DNA of 42,191 nt from Gammaproteobacteria bacterium (GCA_015231435.1 JADGBN010000012.1:1-42191), one strand, 5' to 3'; positions 7,678 through 17,286 are shown, numbered from the stretch's first letter. Made by a program: numbers and translations. Notes: generated by a model from the sequence alone, not told the origin.

Positions 7678-8838
7678 ATGAAAACATTACAGATCCTTCT
7701 CTCTGGTCAGCCAACCGATACGACTTCGCTAACTGAACTCGCCGCTATCTCTCCACAGCTGGTTCTGGTCTTTGGCAGCGTCGAACTTCTGGATAAACCT
7801 GATTTTTTTTCACAGTTGCGGGCCGCCTGTCCAGAGGCGAAACTGGTTGGTTGTTCCACTGCGGGAGAGATTAGTCGCAAGGGGGTGCATGAGAAGTGCT
7901 GCGTCGTGACTGCTATCCACTTTGAAAGCGATATTCGCTTGCAGGTTGCGTCTGCCACGGTAACAGGCATGGATACCTGCCACACTGCCGGTGCCGAAGT
8001 TGGCAAGGCACTGGTCGCCCCCGATTTGCGGGGGGTGTTGTTATTTGGTAAGGGTGTCGGTGTTAATGGCAGCGAGATGATTGAGGGGATCCAGTCCGTC
8101 GTCGGTAACGATATCCCGATTACCGGCGGTCTAGCAGGCGATGATGGTGCCTTTAATCGTACGTTGACCCTAACCCCAACGGGCATTTTCCCCGATGCGC
8201 TGGTGGCGTTGGGGCTCTATGGTCATGATTTACTCTTGGGATATGGGTCGTTTGGCGGTTGGCAGGCCTTCGGGCCGGTACGCAAGATTACCCGCTGCAA
8301 CGCCAATATTCTCTACGAACTTGATGGCGAACCTGCGCTCAATATTTACAAACAGTATCTCGGTGATCATGCTCGGGATCTGCCATCCTCCGGTCTGCTT
8401 TTCCCCTTTGAGATGCTCAACCAGGATCTTGATACCTTAGGACTGATTCGTACGATTCTTGGCATTAATGAGAATGATGGCAGTCTGGTGCTGGCGGGTG
8501 ACATTGATCCGGAGGGCTTCCTGCGCCTGATGCACGCCTCCACCGACAACCTGATTGATGGCGCGACGGCGGCAGCTCGACAGACGCTTACCCATCTACC
8601 AGCTGCACCGCCCGCTGGTGTCGCGATTCTGGTAAGTTGTGTCGGGCGGCGTCTGGTCATGGGCGATGAGGTCGATGAGGAGGTTGAGGCGGTGGCAGCC
8701 ATCCTCGGCAGGCAGAGTCAACTGACCGGCTTCTACTCTTACGGTGAAATCAGCCCCTTTTCGACAACAACGGTTTGTAAACTTCATAATCAGACAATGA
8801 CGGTCACCTACCTCGGTGAGCGTCAGGCGGACAAATAG
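7678..8838 (+). CDS. FIST-domain sensory protein
   Basis: A 386-aa soluble protein with the FIST N-terminal domain (~residues 25-225, including LVGCSTAGEIS and TGGLAGDDGAF) followed by the FIST C-terminal domain (~230-370, ending with GFYSYGEISPF). FIST domains (F-box and intracellular signal transduction) are thought to bind small ligands, perhaps amino acids, and are typically encoded beside or fused to signal transduction proteins. That is the case here: a hybrid histidine kinase starts 38 bp downstream and an HD-GYP regulator follows. The likely role is ligand input for that kinase. There is no signal peptide or membrane segment, so a cytoplasmic ligand is implied. Confidence 0.88.
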   Translation: MKTLQILLSGQPTDTTSLTELAAISPQLVLVFGSVELLDKPDFFSQLRAACPEAKLVGCSTAGEISRKGVHEKCCVVTAIHFESDIRLQVASATVTGMDTCHTAGAEVGKALVAPDLRGVLLFGKGVGVNGSEMIEGIQSVVGNDIPITGGLAGDDGAFNRTLTLTPTGIFPDALVALGLYGHDLLLGYGSFGGWQAFGPVRKITRCNANILYELDGEPALNIYKQYLGDHARDLPSSGLLFPFEMLNQDLDTLGLIRTILGINENDGSLVLAGDIDPEGFLRLMHASTDNLIDGATAAARQTLTHLPAAPPAGVAILVSCVGRRLVMGDEVDEEVEAVAAILGRQSQLTGFYSYGEISPFSTTTVCKLHNQTMTVTYLGERQADK

Positions 8839-8876
8839 GCATGCGTCACGCGAATGCCTGCAAGGGGATCGCGTAA

Positions 8877-11800
8877 ATGCACCGTTTGCTGGAGCGCCAG
8901 CTTAAACGTACCTTAGGTCTTCAGAGTGAAACTGAGCGCGAGCAGTTTCAGGATGAGATTCTCGCACTAGCAACCCGTCAGGATCTGCCTGATCACTTGC
9001 GCCGTCTCTGTGTCGGTTTTTCTGAACTGCTCCAGCGTATTAATACCAGTTATGAACAGCAGGATCGCGATTTGGAACTGCGTAGTCGTAGTCTGGAGCT
9101 TAGCAGTGCTGAATTGACCCAGGCAAATACTACCCTGCGGACGAATGCTGAAAATCAGAGCCGAATCATCGCTTCACTGCATAACACCGCCAATACCCTA
9201 TTGCGCAGTGTGGGCAAGGAGGCGATCGATATTAATGAGGAGAGCAGTCTCGACAAATTATCTGCCTTAATGGCGGAGCTTGCGGCGGATCGGCGAAAGG
9301 CGCAGCGAGCACTTGAACAACAGAAGTTTGCCCTTGACCAGCATGCTATCGTCAGTATAACTGACCCCTTTGGCACCATTATCTATGCCAATGACAAGTT
9401 CTGTGAAATAAGCGGTTTTCCCCTCGACGATTTGCTGGGACAGCAGCATCGTATTGTTAATTCTGGGCTTCATCCGTCCGGGTTTTTTAGGTCAATGTGG
9501 GAAACCATTGCCGCTGGTCAGGTCTGGCATGGTGAAGTGTGCAACCGTCGAAAAGAAGGTGACAACTACTGGGTGGCGGCGACCATTGTGCCTATTCTCG
9601 ATGAGTCGGGGGATATTGAGAGTTATATCGCCATTCGCACCGATATCAGCCAGCAGAAGGCGCTGGAGGCCAACATACAGGAGAGTCGGCGTTTTCTGCA
9701 GAATCTGACTGACTCAATGGGTGAAGGTGTCTATGTGCTCAATGAAGAAGGACACGCTATTTTCCTTAACCCTGAGGCAGAGCGTTTGCTGGGATGGCGA
9801 CTTGCGGAGGTCACCTCACGCATTTTTCATAATGTGGTGCATTACCGGACAGCGGCAGGTGAACCGTTACCCTCACATGCCTGTCCCATTGGACATGCGG
9901 TCAAGACAGGTCAAACTTTCCGCTCCGAACAGGAAGTTTTTATGCACAGGGATGGCACCGCCATTCCGATCTCGATCATCGCTGTGCCACAGTACGAGGC
10001 GGGTCGTTACATTGGTCAGGTTGCAGTTTTTCAGGATATCAGCGAGCGTAAGGCCGTAGCGCAAGCACTGCAACTGAGCCATACCCGTTACGACAGACTA
10101 ACGGCGCAGATCCCCATTGGCATCTTCACTGATCATAAATATCGTGACGGTACAGTGGAATTTGACTATGTTAGCGATCGTTTTTGCCAATTGCTTGATC
10201 TGCAACGGGAGCGTGTGCTTGCCGACCCTACCACGGCTTTTACTAAGGTGCATCCAGATGATATTGGTAGTCTGATTCAGTGCATTATTGAGTCAGCAAA
10301 TCAATGGCACTTTTTTCAGTGGGAGGGACGTATTGAAGTGAGAGGGCAAACTCGCTGGTTTTTTGTTGAATCAGTCCCACCCTCCAGTACCGATACAGAT
10401 GCACTGTGGAACGGCACCCTAGTCGATATTACTGAACGCAAGGAGGCTGAACAGGCGGTTCGTGAAGCGCGTGATATCGCTGAGGCGGCTAACCGCGCCA
10501 AGAGCGATTTTCTTGCTAATATGAGCCATGAGATCCGTACCCCGATGAATGCGGTGATCGGCCTGAGTCACCTGGCGCTGGAGACCGAACTTGATGAGCG
10601 GCAGCATGGCTACCTGAGCAAAATTCATGTTTCAGCACGAAATCTGCTCGGGATTATTAATGATATTCTTGACTATTCAAAAATTGAAGCGGGGCGGATG
10701 AGTATTGAACGTCATCCGTTTAGCCTAGTCGAAATTCTCAATCAGGTGATGGGGGTGGTCTCCTTGCCCGCTGCCAGCAAGGGACTGGAGCTGCTGATCT
10801 CTGAGCCGGCGAATTTGCCTACACGATTGCTTGGCGATGGGATGCGTCTCGGTCAGGTATTGACCAACCTTGCCAGTAACGCTGTGAAATTTACCGAACA
10901 GGGTGAAGTGGTGATTGCCATCGATCTGTTGCAGCGGATTGGTCACCATGTGCAACTGCGTTTTTCAGTAAGGGATAGCGGCATTGGTCTAAGTGACGAG
11001 CAGATTGGCCGTCTCTTTCGTTCATTCTCCCAGGCAGACACCTCAACCACTCGTAAGTACGGTGGTACCGGCCTCGGACTGGCAATTTGCAAGCGTATTG
11101 TCGAGTTAATGGGGGGAGACATTGGTGTAAAAAGTCAGCCTGGGGAGGGCAGCCAATTCTATTTCACGCTCTCTTTTGAGGTCGCCGATGAAGGTGAGGG
11201 GGAGACTGCACGGGAGAGCGGCCAGATCAGAGGGCGTAGGGTATTGATTGTTGACGACAATGCCACTGCCCGCGAAGTTTTGCGTGAAATGGCAAATAGC
11301 TTTGGCATGACAACGCAGGAGGCAGTCTCTGGTGAAGCCTGCCTTGCCGCCTTGCGGGCGACAGAGGCAACCTCTCCCTTCGATTTTGTCCTGCTCGACT
11401 GGAAAATGGAGGGAATCGATGGTTTGACCACGCATACCCGTATCCAAAGTGACTCCAGCATTATTCACAAACCTGTTGTGCTTCTGGTGACAGCCTTTGG
11501 TCAGGATGCTATTTTTAATGAAGCAGAAACACGACATCTGGTTGTGTTGCAGAAGCCAGTCTCGCCCTCCTGCCTGCTTGATGGTCTGCTAAATGCTATG
11601 GGACGTCCGCGTGCTGTTCATTCACGAACCCCGCTGCCGGTTAAACGTGATCTTCCTGCCATTGAAGGTATTCTTGGTGCCCATCTCCTGCTGGTCGAAG
11701 ATAATGAGATCAATCGACAGGTTGCCGGTGAGATGCTGCAACGCTACGGGGTTATCGTGAACTTTGCGACAAATGGGCAGGAAGCGCTGGATGTGCTAGA

Positions 11801-12746
11801 GAAGCACCGTTTTGATCTGATTTTAATGGATGTCCAGATGCCGGTGATGGATGGTTATGAGGCGGCAGGTCATATTCGTGCCGCAAGGCGATACGACAGC
11901 GTGCCGATTATCGCTCTGACCGCACATGCCATGCAGGGGGACCGTGAGCTTTGCCTGCAAGCCGGAATGGATGACTACCTTAGTAAACCCATTGATCCCG
12001 AACAGCTCCTGGCAATCCTGACGAAGTGGATTCAGCCCGCTCACCGCGAAGTACAATGCCTTTTACCGGATCGTAAGCAGGTTACGATGGCCAATGATCC
12101 TGTCGTGGCACCGGCTCGATTACCCGCCGAGTTGCCTGGCATTGATCTGTCGCGGGCATTAATCAATATGGGCAATGATGAGGCGATTCTCCTTCGTTTG
12201 CTGGAGCGTTTTTATCACGATTATCAAAGCTTGCCCGAGCAGTTGCGTCAGGCTTTCGCCACCGATGATAAGGCAGCTAAACATCTGACGCATATGATTA
12301 AAGGGGTGGCCGGTGCGGTGGGTGCCTACTCGTTGTCCGAGATTGCAGGCACCATTGACACCGCCTTGCGTCAGGGGAACACGGTAACGACAGAAGCGTT
12401 AGCACAGCTCTATCGTGAAATCGATAGTCTCCTTGCTGGTTTGGTGCCACTGTTCGCATCCCCTGTTGTTGCGGGCACCGCAGCAGCGGTGCAGGGTGAA
12501 AATCAGGATACCCTTAAGGCTGCCTCCAGAATACTTCAAGCAATACTGCCCTTAATCACTGCCGCTGATCTTCGCGTAATGGAACAGGTGGACAGCCTTG
12601 TTCGTGTGCTTGAACATACGCCATTTGCCGCAAAGGCTGGAGATTTACATCGTGAACTTAATAACTTTGACTTTGAACATGCCCTTGTAGTCGGAGAGAG
12701 CTTGGGTGTTCTCATTGCCAATGCTTCCTCTGCTTCCCAGCTATAA
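8877..12746 (+). CDS. Hybrid sensor histidine kinase, PAS x3 - HisKA - HATPase - REC - REC - Hpt
   Basis: A 1289-aa soluble phosphorelay protein, with AAGGGGAT before its ATG. After a coiled N-terminus (~20-160) come three PAS/PAC units (~163-265, 270-390, 395-525), then HisKA with phospho-acceptor H551 in FLANMSHEIRTPMN. The ATPase has the N box (NLASNAVKFTEQ), G1 (DSGIGLSDEQ) and G2 (GGTGLGLAI). Two receiver domains follow, with D841 (LLDWKMEGIDG) and D985 (LMDVQMPVMDGYEA), and a C-terminal Hpt domain with H1139 (LTHMIKGVAGAVGA). All phospho-transfer residues are present, so the internal relay should work. No transmembrane helix is seen, so it senses a cytoplasmic signal through PAS or through the FIST protein upstream. 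The obvious output partner is the HD-GYP regulator, whose start lies 16 bp beyond this stop. Confidence 0.93.
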   Translation: MHRLLERQLKRTLGLQSETEREQFQDEILALATRQDLPDHLRRLCVGFSELLQRINTSYEQQDRDLELRSRSLELSSAELTQANTTLRTNAENQSRIIASLHNTANTLLRSVGKEAIDINEESSLDKLSALMAELAADRRKAQRALEQQKFALDQHAIVSITDPFGTIIYANDKFCEISGFPLDDLLGQQHRIVNSGLHPSGFFRSMWETIAAGQVWHGEVCNRRKEGDNYWVAATIVPILDESGDIESYIAIRTDISQQKALEANIQESRRFLQNLTDSMGEGVYVLNEEGHAIFLNPEAERLLGWRLAEVTSRIFHNVVHYRTAAGEPLPSHACPIGHAVKTGQTFRSEQEVFMHRDGTAIPISIIAVPQYEAGRYIGQVAVFQDISERKAVAQALQLSHTRYDRLTAQIPIGIFTDHKYRDGTVEFDYVSDRFCQLLDLQRERVLADPTTAFTKVHPDDIGSLIQCIIESANQWHFFQWEGRIEVRGQTRWFFVESVPPSSTDTDALWNGTLVDITERKEAEQAVREARDIAEAANRAKSDFLANMSHEIRTPMNAVIGLSHLALETELDERQHGYLSKIHVSARNLLGIINDILDYSKIEAGRMSIERHPFSLVEILNQVMGVVSLPAASKGLELLISEPANLPTRLLGDGMRLGQVLTNLASNAVKFTEQGEVVIAIDLLQRIGHHVQLRFSVRDSGIGLSDEQIGRLFRSFSQADTSTTRKYGGTGLGLAICKRIVELMGGDIGVKSQPGEGSQFYFTLSFEVADEGEGETARESGQIRGRRVLIVDDNATAREVLREMANSFGMTTQEAVSGEACLAALRATEATSPFDFVLLDWKMEGIDGLTTHTRIQSDSSIIHKPVVLLVTAFGQDAIFNEAETRHLVVLQKPVSPSCLLDGLLNAMGRPRAVHSRTPLPVKRDLPAIEGILGAHLLLVEDNEINRQVAGEMLQRYGVIVNFATNGQEALDVLEKHRFDLILMDVQMPVMDGYEAAGHIRAARRYDSVPIIALTAHAMQGDRELCLQAGMDDYLSKPIDPEQLLAILTKWIQPAHREVQCLLPDRKQVTMANDPVVAPARLPAELPGIDLSRALINMGNDEAILLRLLERFYHDYQSLPEQLRQAFATDDKAAKHLTHMIKGVAGAVGAYSLSEIAGTIDTALRQGNTVTTEALAQLYREIDSLLAGLVPLFASPVVAGTAAAVQGENQDTLKAASRILQAILPLITAADLRVMEQVDSLVRVLEHTPFAAKAGDLHRELNNFDFEHALVVGESLGVLIANASSASQL

Positions 12747-12762
12747 TCATAAAAGGATAAAA

Positions 12763-13884
12763 ATGGACAACGCAACCATTCTCATCGTTGATGATGAACC
12801 CTTTAATATCAGTCTGTTGAGGGATGTATTAAAGGCGGAGTATCGTCTGGTTGCTGCACGCAACGGCGAGCAGGCATTAAAACGCGCCCTTGATCAACCT
12901 CGCCCTGATCTCATTCTGCTCGATATCATGATGCCAGAGATGGATGGTTATGCCGTCTGTCGCCGTCTGCTTGCCAATCCCGATACTGCAGTTATTCCCA
13001 TCATTTTCATTACGGCCATGAATGATGAACATGATGAAACCCTGGGATTTGAACTGGGTGCCGTCGATTACATTACCAAGCCAATTTCGCCACCTATTGT
13101 TCGCGCCCGAGTGCGAACCCAGCTAGCGTTGGCGCATGCACGTGCCGAACTTGCCGACCAGAACCTGCATCTCGAACGTTTGGTGCGTGAGCGTACGGCG
13201 GAGTTGGAAATCACCCAAGACGCAACAATTATCGCCATGACCTCTATGGCTGAGACCCGTGACAACGAGACGGGCAATCATATCCGCCGTACCCAGAATT
13301 ACATCAGAACCCTAGCGATTGCCCTGCGAACCGATCCAGCCTTTGCCGAACACCTCGATGACAGCGTCATCGATCTACTCTATAAATCTGCGCCCCTGCA
13401 CGATATCGGCAAAGTGGGTATTCCTGATCGGATCTTGCTAAAGCCGGATCGTCTAAATGTCGAGGAGTTTGAGATTATGAAACGCCATCCGGGGTATGGC
13501 CGCGCGGCCATTGCCAAGGCTGAACAGCTGCTTGGAGACAATCAAAGTTCGTTTCTGCGTTATGCCCGCGATATTGCTTATACCCATCATGAGAAGTGGG
13601 ATGGTAGCGGCTATCCGCGAGGGCTTGCCGGCGATGCGATTCCTCTGGCAGGTCGTCTCATGGCGGTAGCGGATGTCTATGACGCCCTGATTTCACAGCG
13701 CGTCTATAAACCCGCATTCACCCATGAAAAGTCTGTCGAGATCATTATCGCCGGCTCGGGTAGCTATTTTGACCCCCGTATTATTGCGACTTTTGTCTGT
13801 ATTGCCGAGGAGTTTCGCGGTATCGCCAAGGCGTTCAGCGATACTAATGTCGATACGAAGGATAATGTACCGCTTCCTGTGTAA
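12763..13884 (+). CDS. Response regulator with HD-GYP c-di-GMP phosphodiesterase domain
   Basis: A 373-aa protein. I place the start at ATG 12763, with AAAAGGA (12751-12757) upstream; a longer frame begins inside the kinase gene but adds residues with no receiver homology. The receiver domain (1-120) has acidic residues in IVDDEP and phospho-acceptor D54 in LLDIMMPEMDG. A linker coil (~130-155) leads to the HD-GYP domain with ETRDNETGNHIRR, APLHDIGKVGIPD and HHEKWDGSGYPRGL, i.e. intact HD and GYP signatures. This class hydrolyses cyclic di-GMP to GMP. Position directly after the FIST-kinase pair indicates that phosphorylation by that kinase, via H1139, switches its activity. Confidence 0.92.
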   Translation: MDNATILIVDDEPFNISLLRDVLKAEYRLVAARNGEQALKRALDQPRPDLILLDIMMPEMDGYAVCRRLLANPDTAVIPIIFITAMNDEHDETLGFELGAVDYITKPISPPIVRARVRTQLALAHARAELADQNLHLERLVRERTAELEITQDATIIAMTSMAETRDNETGNHIRRTQNYIRTLAIALRTDPAFAEHLDDSVIDLLYKSAPLHDIGKVGIPDRILLKPDRLNVEEFEIMKRHPGYGRAAIAKAEQLLGDNQSSFLRYARDIAYTHHEKWDGSGYPRGLAGDAIPLAGRLMAVADVYDALISQRVYKPAFTHEKSVEIIIAGSGSYFDPRIIATFVCIAEEFRGIAKAFSDTNVDTKDNVPLPV

Positions 13885-14031
13885 TCACCCCATGAAGAGA
13901 CGGCAAAACCAACAACAGCATGGGTAAGCACCGCTCACCGTGGCCAAGCCTGGGGATCACCTCTGGCTCACCGTTATCGCCGCCAAGGCCGTTCTCTTAC
14001 CGGTCTGGCGTGGCGCATGAACCCCCTTATC

Positions 14032-15081
14032 TTAATGGCATTGCTTGGACAGCAATCGCAGTAATGCCGCCTCGACCCGATCGACGCTAATATTATCGAG
14101 GCAGGCGGGGGTCTCATAAATGGGACATTGACGTTTAAAGCAGGGACCGCAGGGGAGTCCGAGGTGGAGCACTTCAGCGTGGTTGGTGAGTGGCGGTGTG
14201 TAGCGGGGTGTGGTGGAGCCATAGATAGCGACCAGCGGGGTTCCCACAGCAGCGGCGATATGCATCAGTCCGGAATCATTACTCACCACAGCATCCACCC
14301 CCGCCAACAGATCGACCGCATCCTCAAGGGAGGTCTGACCACATAAATTGACCGCCTGCCCCGCGACACAGCGGTTAATCTGATCCGCCACTGACCGATC
14401 TTTATTCGATCCGATTAACCAAACGGCATAACCTTGGGCAATCAGCCTTCCTGCGACTTCACCATACTGCGCAGCCGACCACTGCTTGCTCGGACCGTAC
14501 TCAGCTCCTGCAAGCAGGGCGATAGTTTTTTGTGGTGCCACGTTGGCGTTCAGCTGCAGAGTTTGCCACAGTCGCTGCTGATTCGCCGCATTCACCGTCA
14601 GTGCTGGATAGGGTGTCGCTGGCGCGGCCATCACCTGCTGACCTTTGGGCGTAGCAAGAGCAACATAACGCTGTACCGTCTGTTTCAGCCGTTTTTTATC
14701 AAGGGGGATAATATCGTTTAACAGCAGATAACGCTTCTCGCCGAGATAACCCCGACGCTGTGCGATACCGGCAAAAAAGGGGAGAAGCGCCGCTTTCAAT
14801 GAACGCGGCATGACAACTGCCTGCTGATAGCGCTGGCGCAGCGATCGCCCAAGACGCCACCGCTCACCAAGGGCGAGTTCACCATGGGCCGTATTTAGCA
14901 CAATGCCTCGGCGCACCTGCGGCATTCGCGCCAGAAGCGGCAGTGACCACGGCGGCGCAACCACATCAATAGCGCGATCGGGCTGCTGCTCTTTAAGGGT
15001 GATAAAGAGGCTCTGCGCCATCACCATATCCCCCACCCAGGCCGGGGCGACCACCAAAACAGCTGCCGCGTCAGCGCTCAC
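14032..15081 (-). CDS. waaF: ADP-heptose:LPS heptosyltransferase II (glycosyltransferase family 9)
   Basis: A 349-aa protein with the family-9 layout: the N-terminal VVAPAWVGDMVMAQSLF segment and the C-terminal nucleotide-sugar segment SNDSGLMHIAAAVGTPLVAIYG. The length fits WaaF (~348 aa), which adds the second L-glycero-D-manno-heptose to the lipopolysaccharide inner core in the cytoplasm. Its start overlaps the aldo/keto reductase stop (ATGA, 15078-15081), so it is the third gene of a coupled minus-strand unit. Other LPS core genes are not adjacent. The assignment to WaaF rather than WaaC rests on the N-terminal pattern and length and is fairly secure. Confidence 0.88.
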   Translation of the reverse strand: MSADAAAVLVVAPAWVGDMVMAQSLFITLKEQQPDRAIDVVAPPWSLPLLARMPQVRRGIVLNTAHGELALGERWRLGRSLRQRYQQAVVMPRSLKAALLPFFAGIAQRRGYLGEKRYLLLNDIIPLDKKRLKQTVQRYVALATPKGQQVMAAPATPYPALTVNAANQQRLWQTLQLNANVAPQKTIALLAGAEYGPSKQWSAAQYGEVAGRLIAQGYAVWLIGSNKDRSVADQINRCVAGQAVNLCGQTSLEDAVDLLAGVDAVVSNDSGLMHIAAAVGTPLVAIYGSTTPRYTPPLTNHAEVLHLGLPCGPCFKRQCPIYETPACLDNISVDRVEAALLRLLSKQCH

Positions 15082-15890
15082 TTGCGGCGCGTCTCTACAG
15101 CGCCCTGCGCAGCCAATATCGCCTCGGTCAATGCGACATTTTGCCGTAAATGGTCTGGATTAATCGTACCAACCACCAGCGATGCGACCGCCGGATGGGC
15201 AAATATCAGGCGCAGTGCCGCCTCAATGCCGCCACCACCTGCCGCCCGATCGGCATGACCACTCGCCAACCCCTTTTTAATGAGCACCCCTTTTCCCAAT
15301 CTGGCTGCGGCATCGAGTACCGGCAGCTCATCCTGATAATCGGGATGGTAACTGGCCATCACCAGATCCATATTCTCAACGCACCAGAGGCCGCCGGCAA
15401 CGCTCTTTGTCGACATTCCAACCGCCTTTACCTTACCCTCGGCTTTTAACTCGAGCAGCGTATCGCAAACCGCCTGCTCGCGAATAATCGCCATGTCGTT
15501 ACCATCGGAGTGCACCAGTACCACATCAAGCATATCACGACGCAGACGACGCAGACTCTCCTCAACCGATTGCCGCGTTGCCACCGCGCTAAAATCAAAA
15601 AAGGATTGCCCGTTAATAAACTGCTCTCCTACCTTGCCAATAATCACCCAGTCATGACGCTGCGGCAGCAGCTCTCCCAAACGGCGTTCACTCTCACCAT
15701 AAGCGGGAGCGGTATCCAGGGTGTTAATCCCCAGCTCCCAGGCAAGGTGCAATAGCGCCGTCACCGCCGCATCATCAGGAAGGTCAAAAGCCGTGGGATA
15801 CTTAACCTGCTGATTCCGACCGATTTTAACTGTACCTAACCCAAGCGGACTCATGCGCAGATCACTCTGGCCAACTCGCTGCTGTTTCAT
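15078..15890 (-). CDS. Aldo/keto reductase family oxidoreductase
   Basis: A 270-aa protein. I choose ATG 15890 because AAGGAG lies just upstream and residues before it do not belong to the fold. The AKR tetrad is visible: D and Y in LDTAPAYGESERRLG, K in WVIIGKVGEQF and H in DVVLVHSDGND. The glycine-rich cofactor-binding half follows (LVVGTINPDHLRQN). It should reduce a carbonyl with NAD(P)H, substrate unknown. ATGA overlaps at both ends couple it to the FAD oxidoreductase upstream and waaF downstream. It is somewhat shorter than typical AKRs (~310 aa) and close to the short bacterial subgroup. Confidence 0.85.
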   Translation of the reverse strand: MKQQRVGQSDLRMSPLGLGTVKIGRNQQVKYPTAFDLPDDAAVTALLHLAWELGINTLDTAPAYGESERRLGELLPQRHDWVIIGKVGEQFINGQSFFDFSAVATRQSVEESLRRLRRDMLDVVLVHSDGNDMAIIREQAVCDTLLELKAEGKVKAVGMSTKSVAGGLWCVENMDLVMASYHPDYQDELPVLDAAARLGKGVLIKKGLASGHADRAAGGGGIEAALRLIFAHPAVASLVVGTINPDHLRQNVALTEAILAAQGAVETRRK

Positions 15891-17125
15891 ATGACTCCTT
15901 CGTACCAAATTAAAGGTCGCTGCCACGGCAACGGCGAAACTACAGCCTTCGGCCAGCGTGCCAATATCGCTGCATTATTTATATTTTCGGCTTTGGCCAG
16001 ATCTGCTAGGGCGGCGACCACCCGATCGCCCAGTACCGGTAGTAGCGCCAATTTTGTCGGCCAGAGCGTCATTAACGCTGCGGCATGATCTTCATGAAGA
16101 TAACTGTCATCCGGACGCCCGCCTCCGGGCATCGCTACCTCGGCACGATTCACCGACAACGCGGCAAAACGTAACTGGTGCGACGCCAACCACGGTAGCA
16201 GTGTCGCTAACTCCTGCGCCGCCTGTCGGCACTGATCGGCATCACTACGACCAACCCCCTCCTCCGCCAGCTGCCCGCCCAGATACCAGAGCGGCCGCCC
16301 TTTCGCATCCTGATGCGTGGAGATGGTTAAGCGCGGTGTCGTCGCAACCCCAAGGCAGTGGGCATAAATGGTGGGTAACGCTAGGGCGGCATCAGGGCGT
16401 GGCTGCGCTACCACCATTTTCAACGGCCGCCGCTGCATCTGCGGCTGACGCTGCCCTAACTGGTGTAATAGATCTGCATTCCCCTCCCCCGCCGTCAGAA
16501 TGAGCTGGCGAACCTGTAGCGGTGGGAGATCGCCCTGCGCTATCTGCCACCCCGCCGCCGCTGCCAATGGTGTCATTAACGCCGCAGCGTCCAACCGTAA
16601 AATCTGATCTTCGTAAGGTGCTGTCAGCACCGCCAGCAGTGAAGCGATATCCAGCACCATCTCATTAAGGCGATAGAGCTCACCACGAAAATCGTGATGG
16701 CGAAAAAGAGGCGGATAAGCTTCGGGCTTGAGCGCGGTGGTACGACTGCGCATCAGACGACTGGCGAAAAAGCCCGCCATGCGTGAAGTGAGGGTCGTTG
16801 TTGACCAGAGCAGTTGATCCTGACTCAGCAGCTTCACCCCACGCAAATCGACCTCCCCATCTCCCTGCCCTTCCCCCTGCAGCGCCGCCTGCCAGCGTGC
16901 CGGCATCGCCGCAATGCGGGTCGCTGCCTCACCCAGCTCACCGGTCAGGGCAAATTTTGTCCCGCCGTGAATAATCCCCTGAGCAAACCCAGTCTGCCCC
17001 GCACCAATGGCGCTACGCTCCAGCAGCACCACACGGTAACCCAGCCGCTGCAGTCGCTGCAACAGCCACAAGCCACTAATACCCGCCCCGATAATCGCGA
17101 TATCGGCACTGTAATCACTCATCAT
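15887..17125 (-). CDS. FAD-dependent oxidoreductase (DAO / glycerol-3-phosphate dehydrogenase-like)
   Basis: About 412 aa. The N-terminus IAIIGAGISGLWLLQRLQR is a Rossmann FAD-binding motif (GxGxxG) followed by an acidic strand end (VVLLERS) and GFAQGIIHGGTKFAL, as in D-amino-acid oxidase/G3P-dehydrogenase-like flavoproteins. The substrate is unknown. The start is uncertain: ATG 17125, ATG 17122 and GTGs at 17128, 17131 and 17140 share one AAGG site; I give the first ATG. It heads a coupled unit with the aldo/keto reductase and waaF. An ERIC-like repeat lies ~37 bp upstream and therefore occupies the promoter region. There is no signal peptide, so it is cytoplasmic. Confidence 0.82.
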   Translation of the reverse strand: MMSDYSADIAIIGAGISGLWLLQRLQRLGYRVVLLERSAIGAGQTGFAQGIIHGGTKFALTGELGEAATRIAAMPARWQAALQGEGQGDGEVDLRGVKLLSQDQLLWSTTTLTSRMAGFFASRLMRSRTTALKPEAYPPLFRHHDFRGELYRLNEMVLDIASLLAVLTAPYEDQILRLDAAALMTPLAAAAGWQIAQGDLPPLQVRQLILTAGEGNADLLHQLGQRQPQMQRRPLKMVVAQPRPDAALALPTIYAHCLGVATTPRLTISTHQDAKGRPLWYLGGQLAEEGVGRSDADQCRQAAQELATLLPWLASHQLRFAALSVNRAEVAMPGGGRPDDSYLHEDHAAALMTLWPTKLALLPVLGDRVVAALADLAKAENINNAAILARWPKAVVSPLPWQRPLIWYEGVI

Positions 17126-17161
17126 CACCACACCAGTCACCTTAATATGAGAAAAACACGC

Positions 17162-17286
17162 AACCCTTTCTACTTGAAATTGCAGGGTCGTTGTCTGCAG
17201 TCGCTCACCCCAATCACATAGTTAATCTATGCTCATGGGGATTCGCGCCTTTGCCGCCTACCTGCATTTCCAAGTAGTTTGGGTAT
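17162..17286 (-). repeat. ERIC-like palindromic repeat, copy A
   Basis: An imperfect palindrome of ~125 bp. Read on the minus strand it begins TACCCAAACTACTTGGAAATG and ends with TTTCAAGTAGAAAGGGTT, and its centre reads GCGAATCCCCATGAGCATAG, then ACTATGTGATTGGGGTGAGCG. This is close to the known ERIC core (GTGAATCCCCAGGAGCTTAC ... AAGTAAGTGACTGGGGTGAGCG) and near the 127-bp full ERIC length. A second copy in the opposite orientation is at 36613-36736. It sits in the divergent gap between the FAD oxidoreductase and the ModA-like gene. A long frame starting at 17229 is read through it and is not coding there. Confidence 0.88.
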
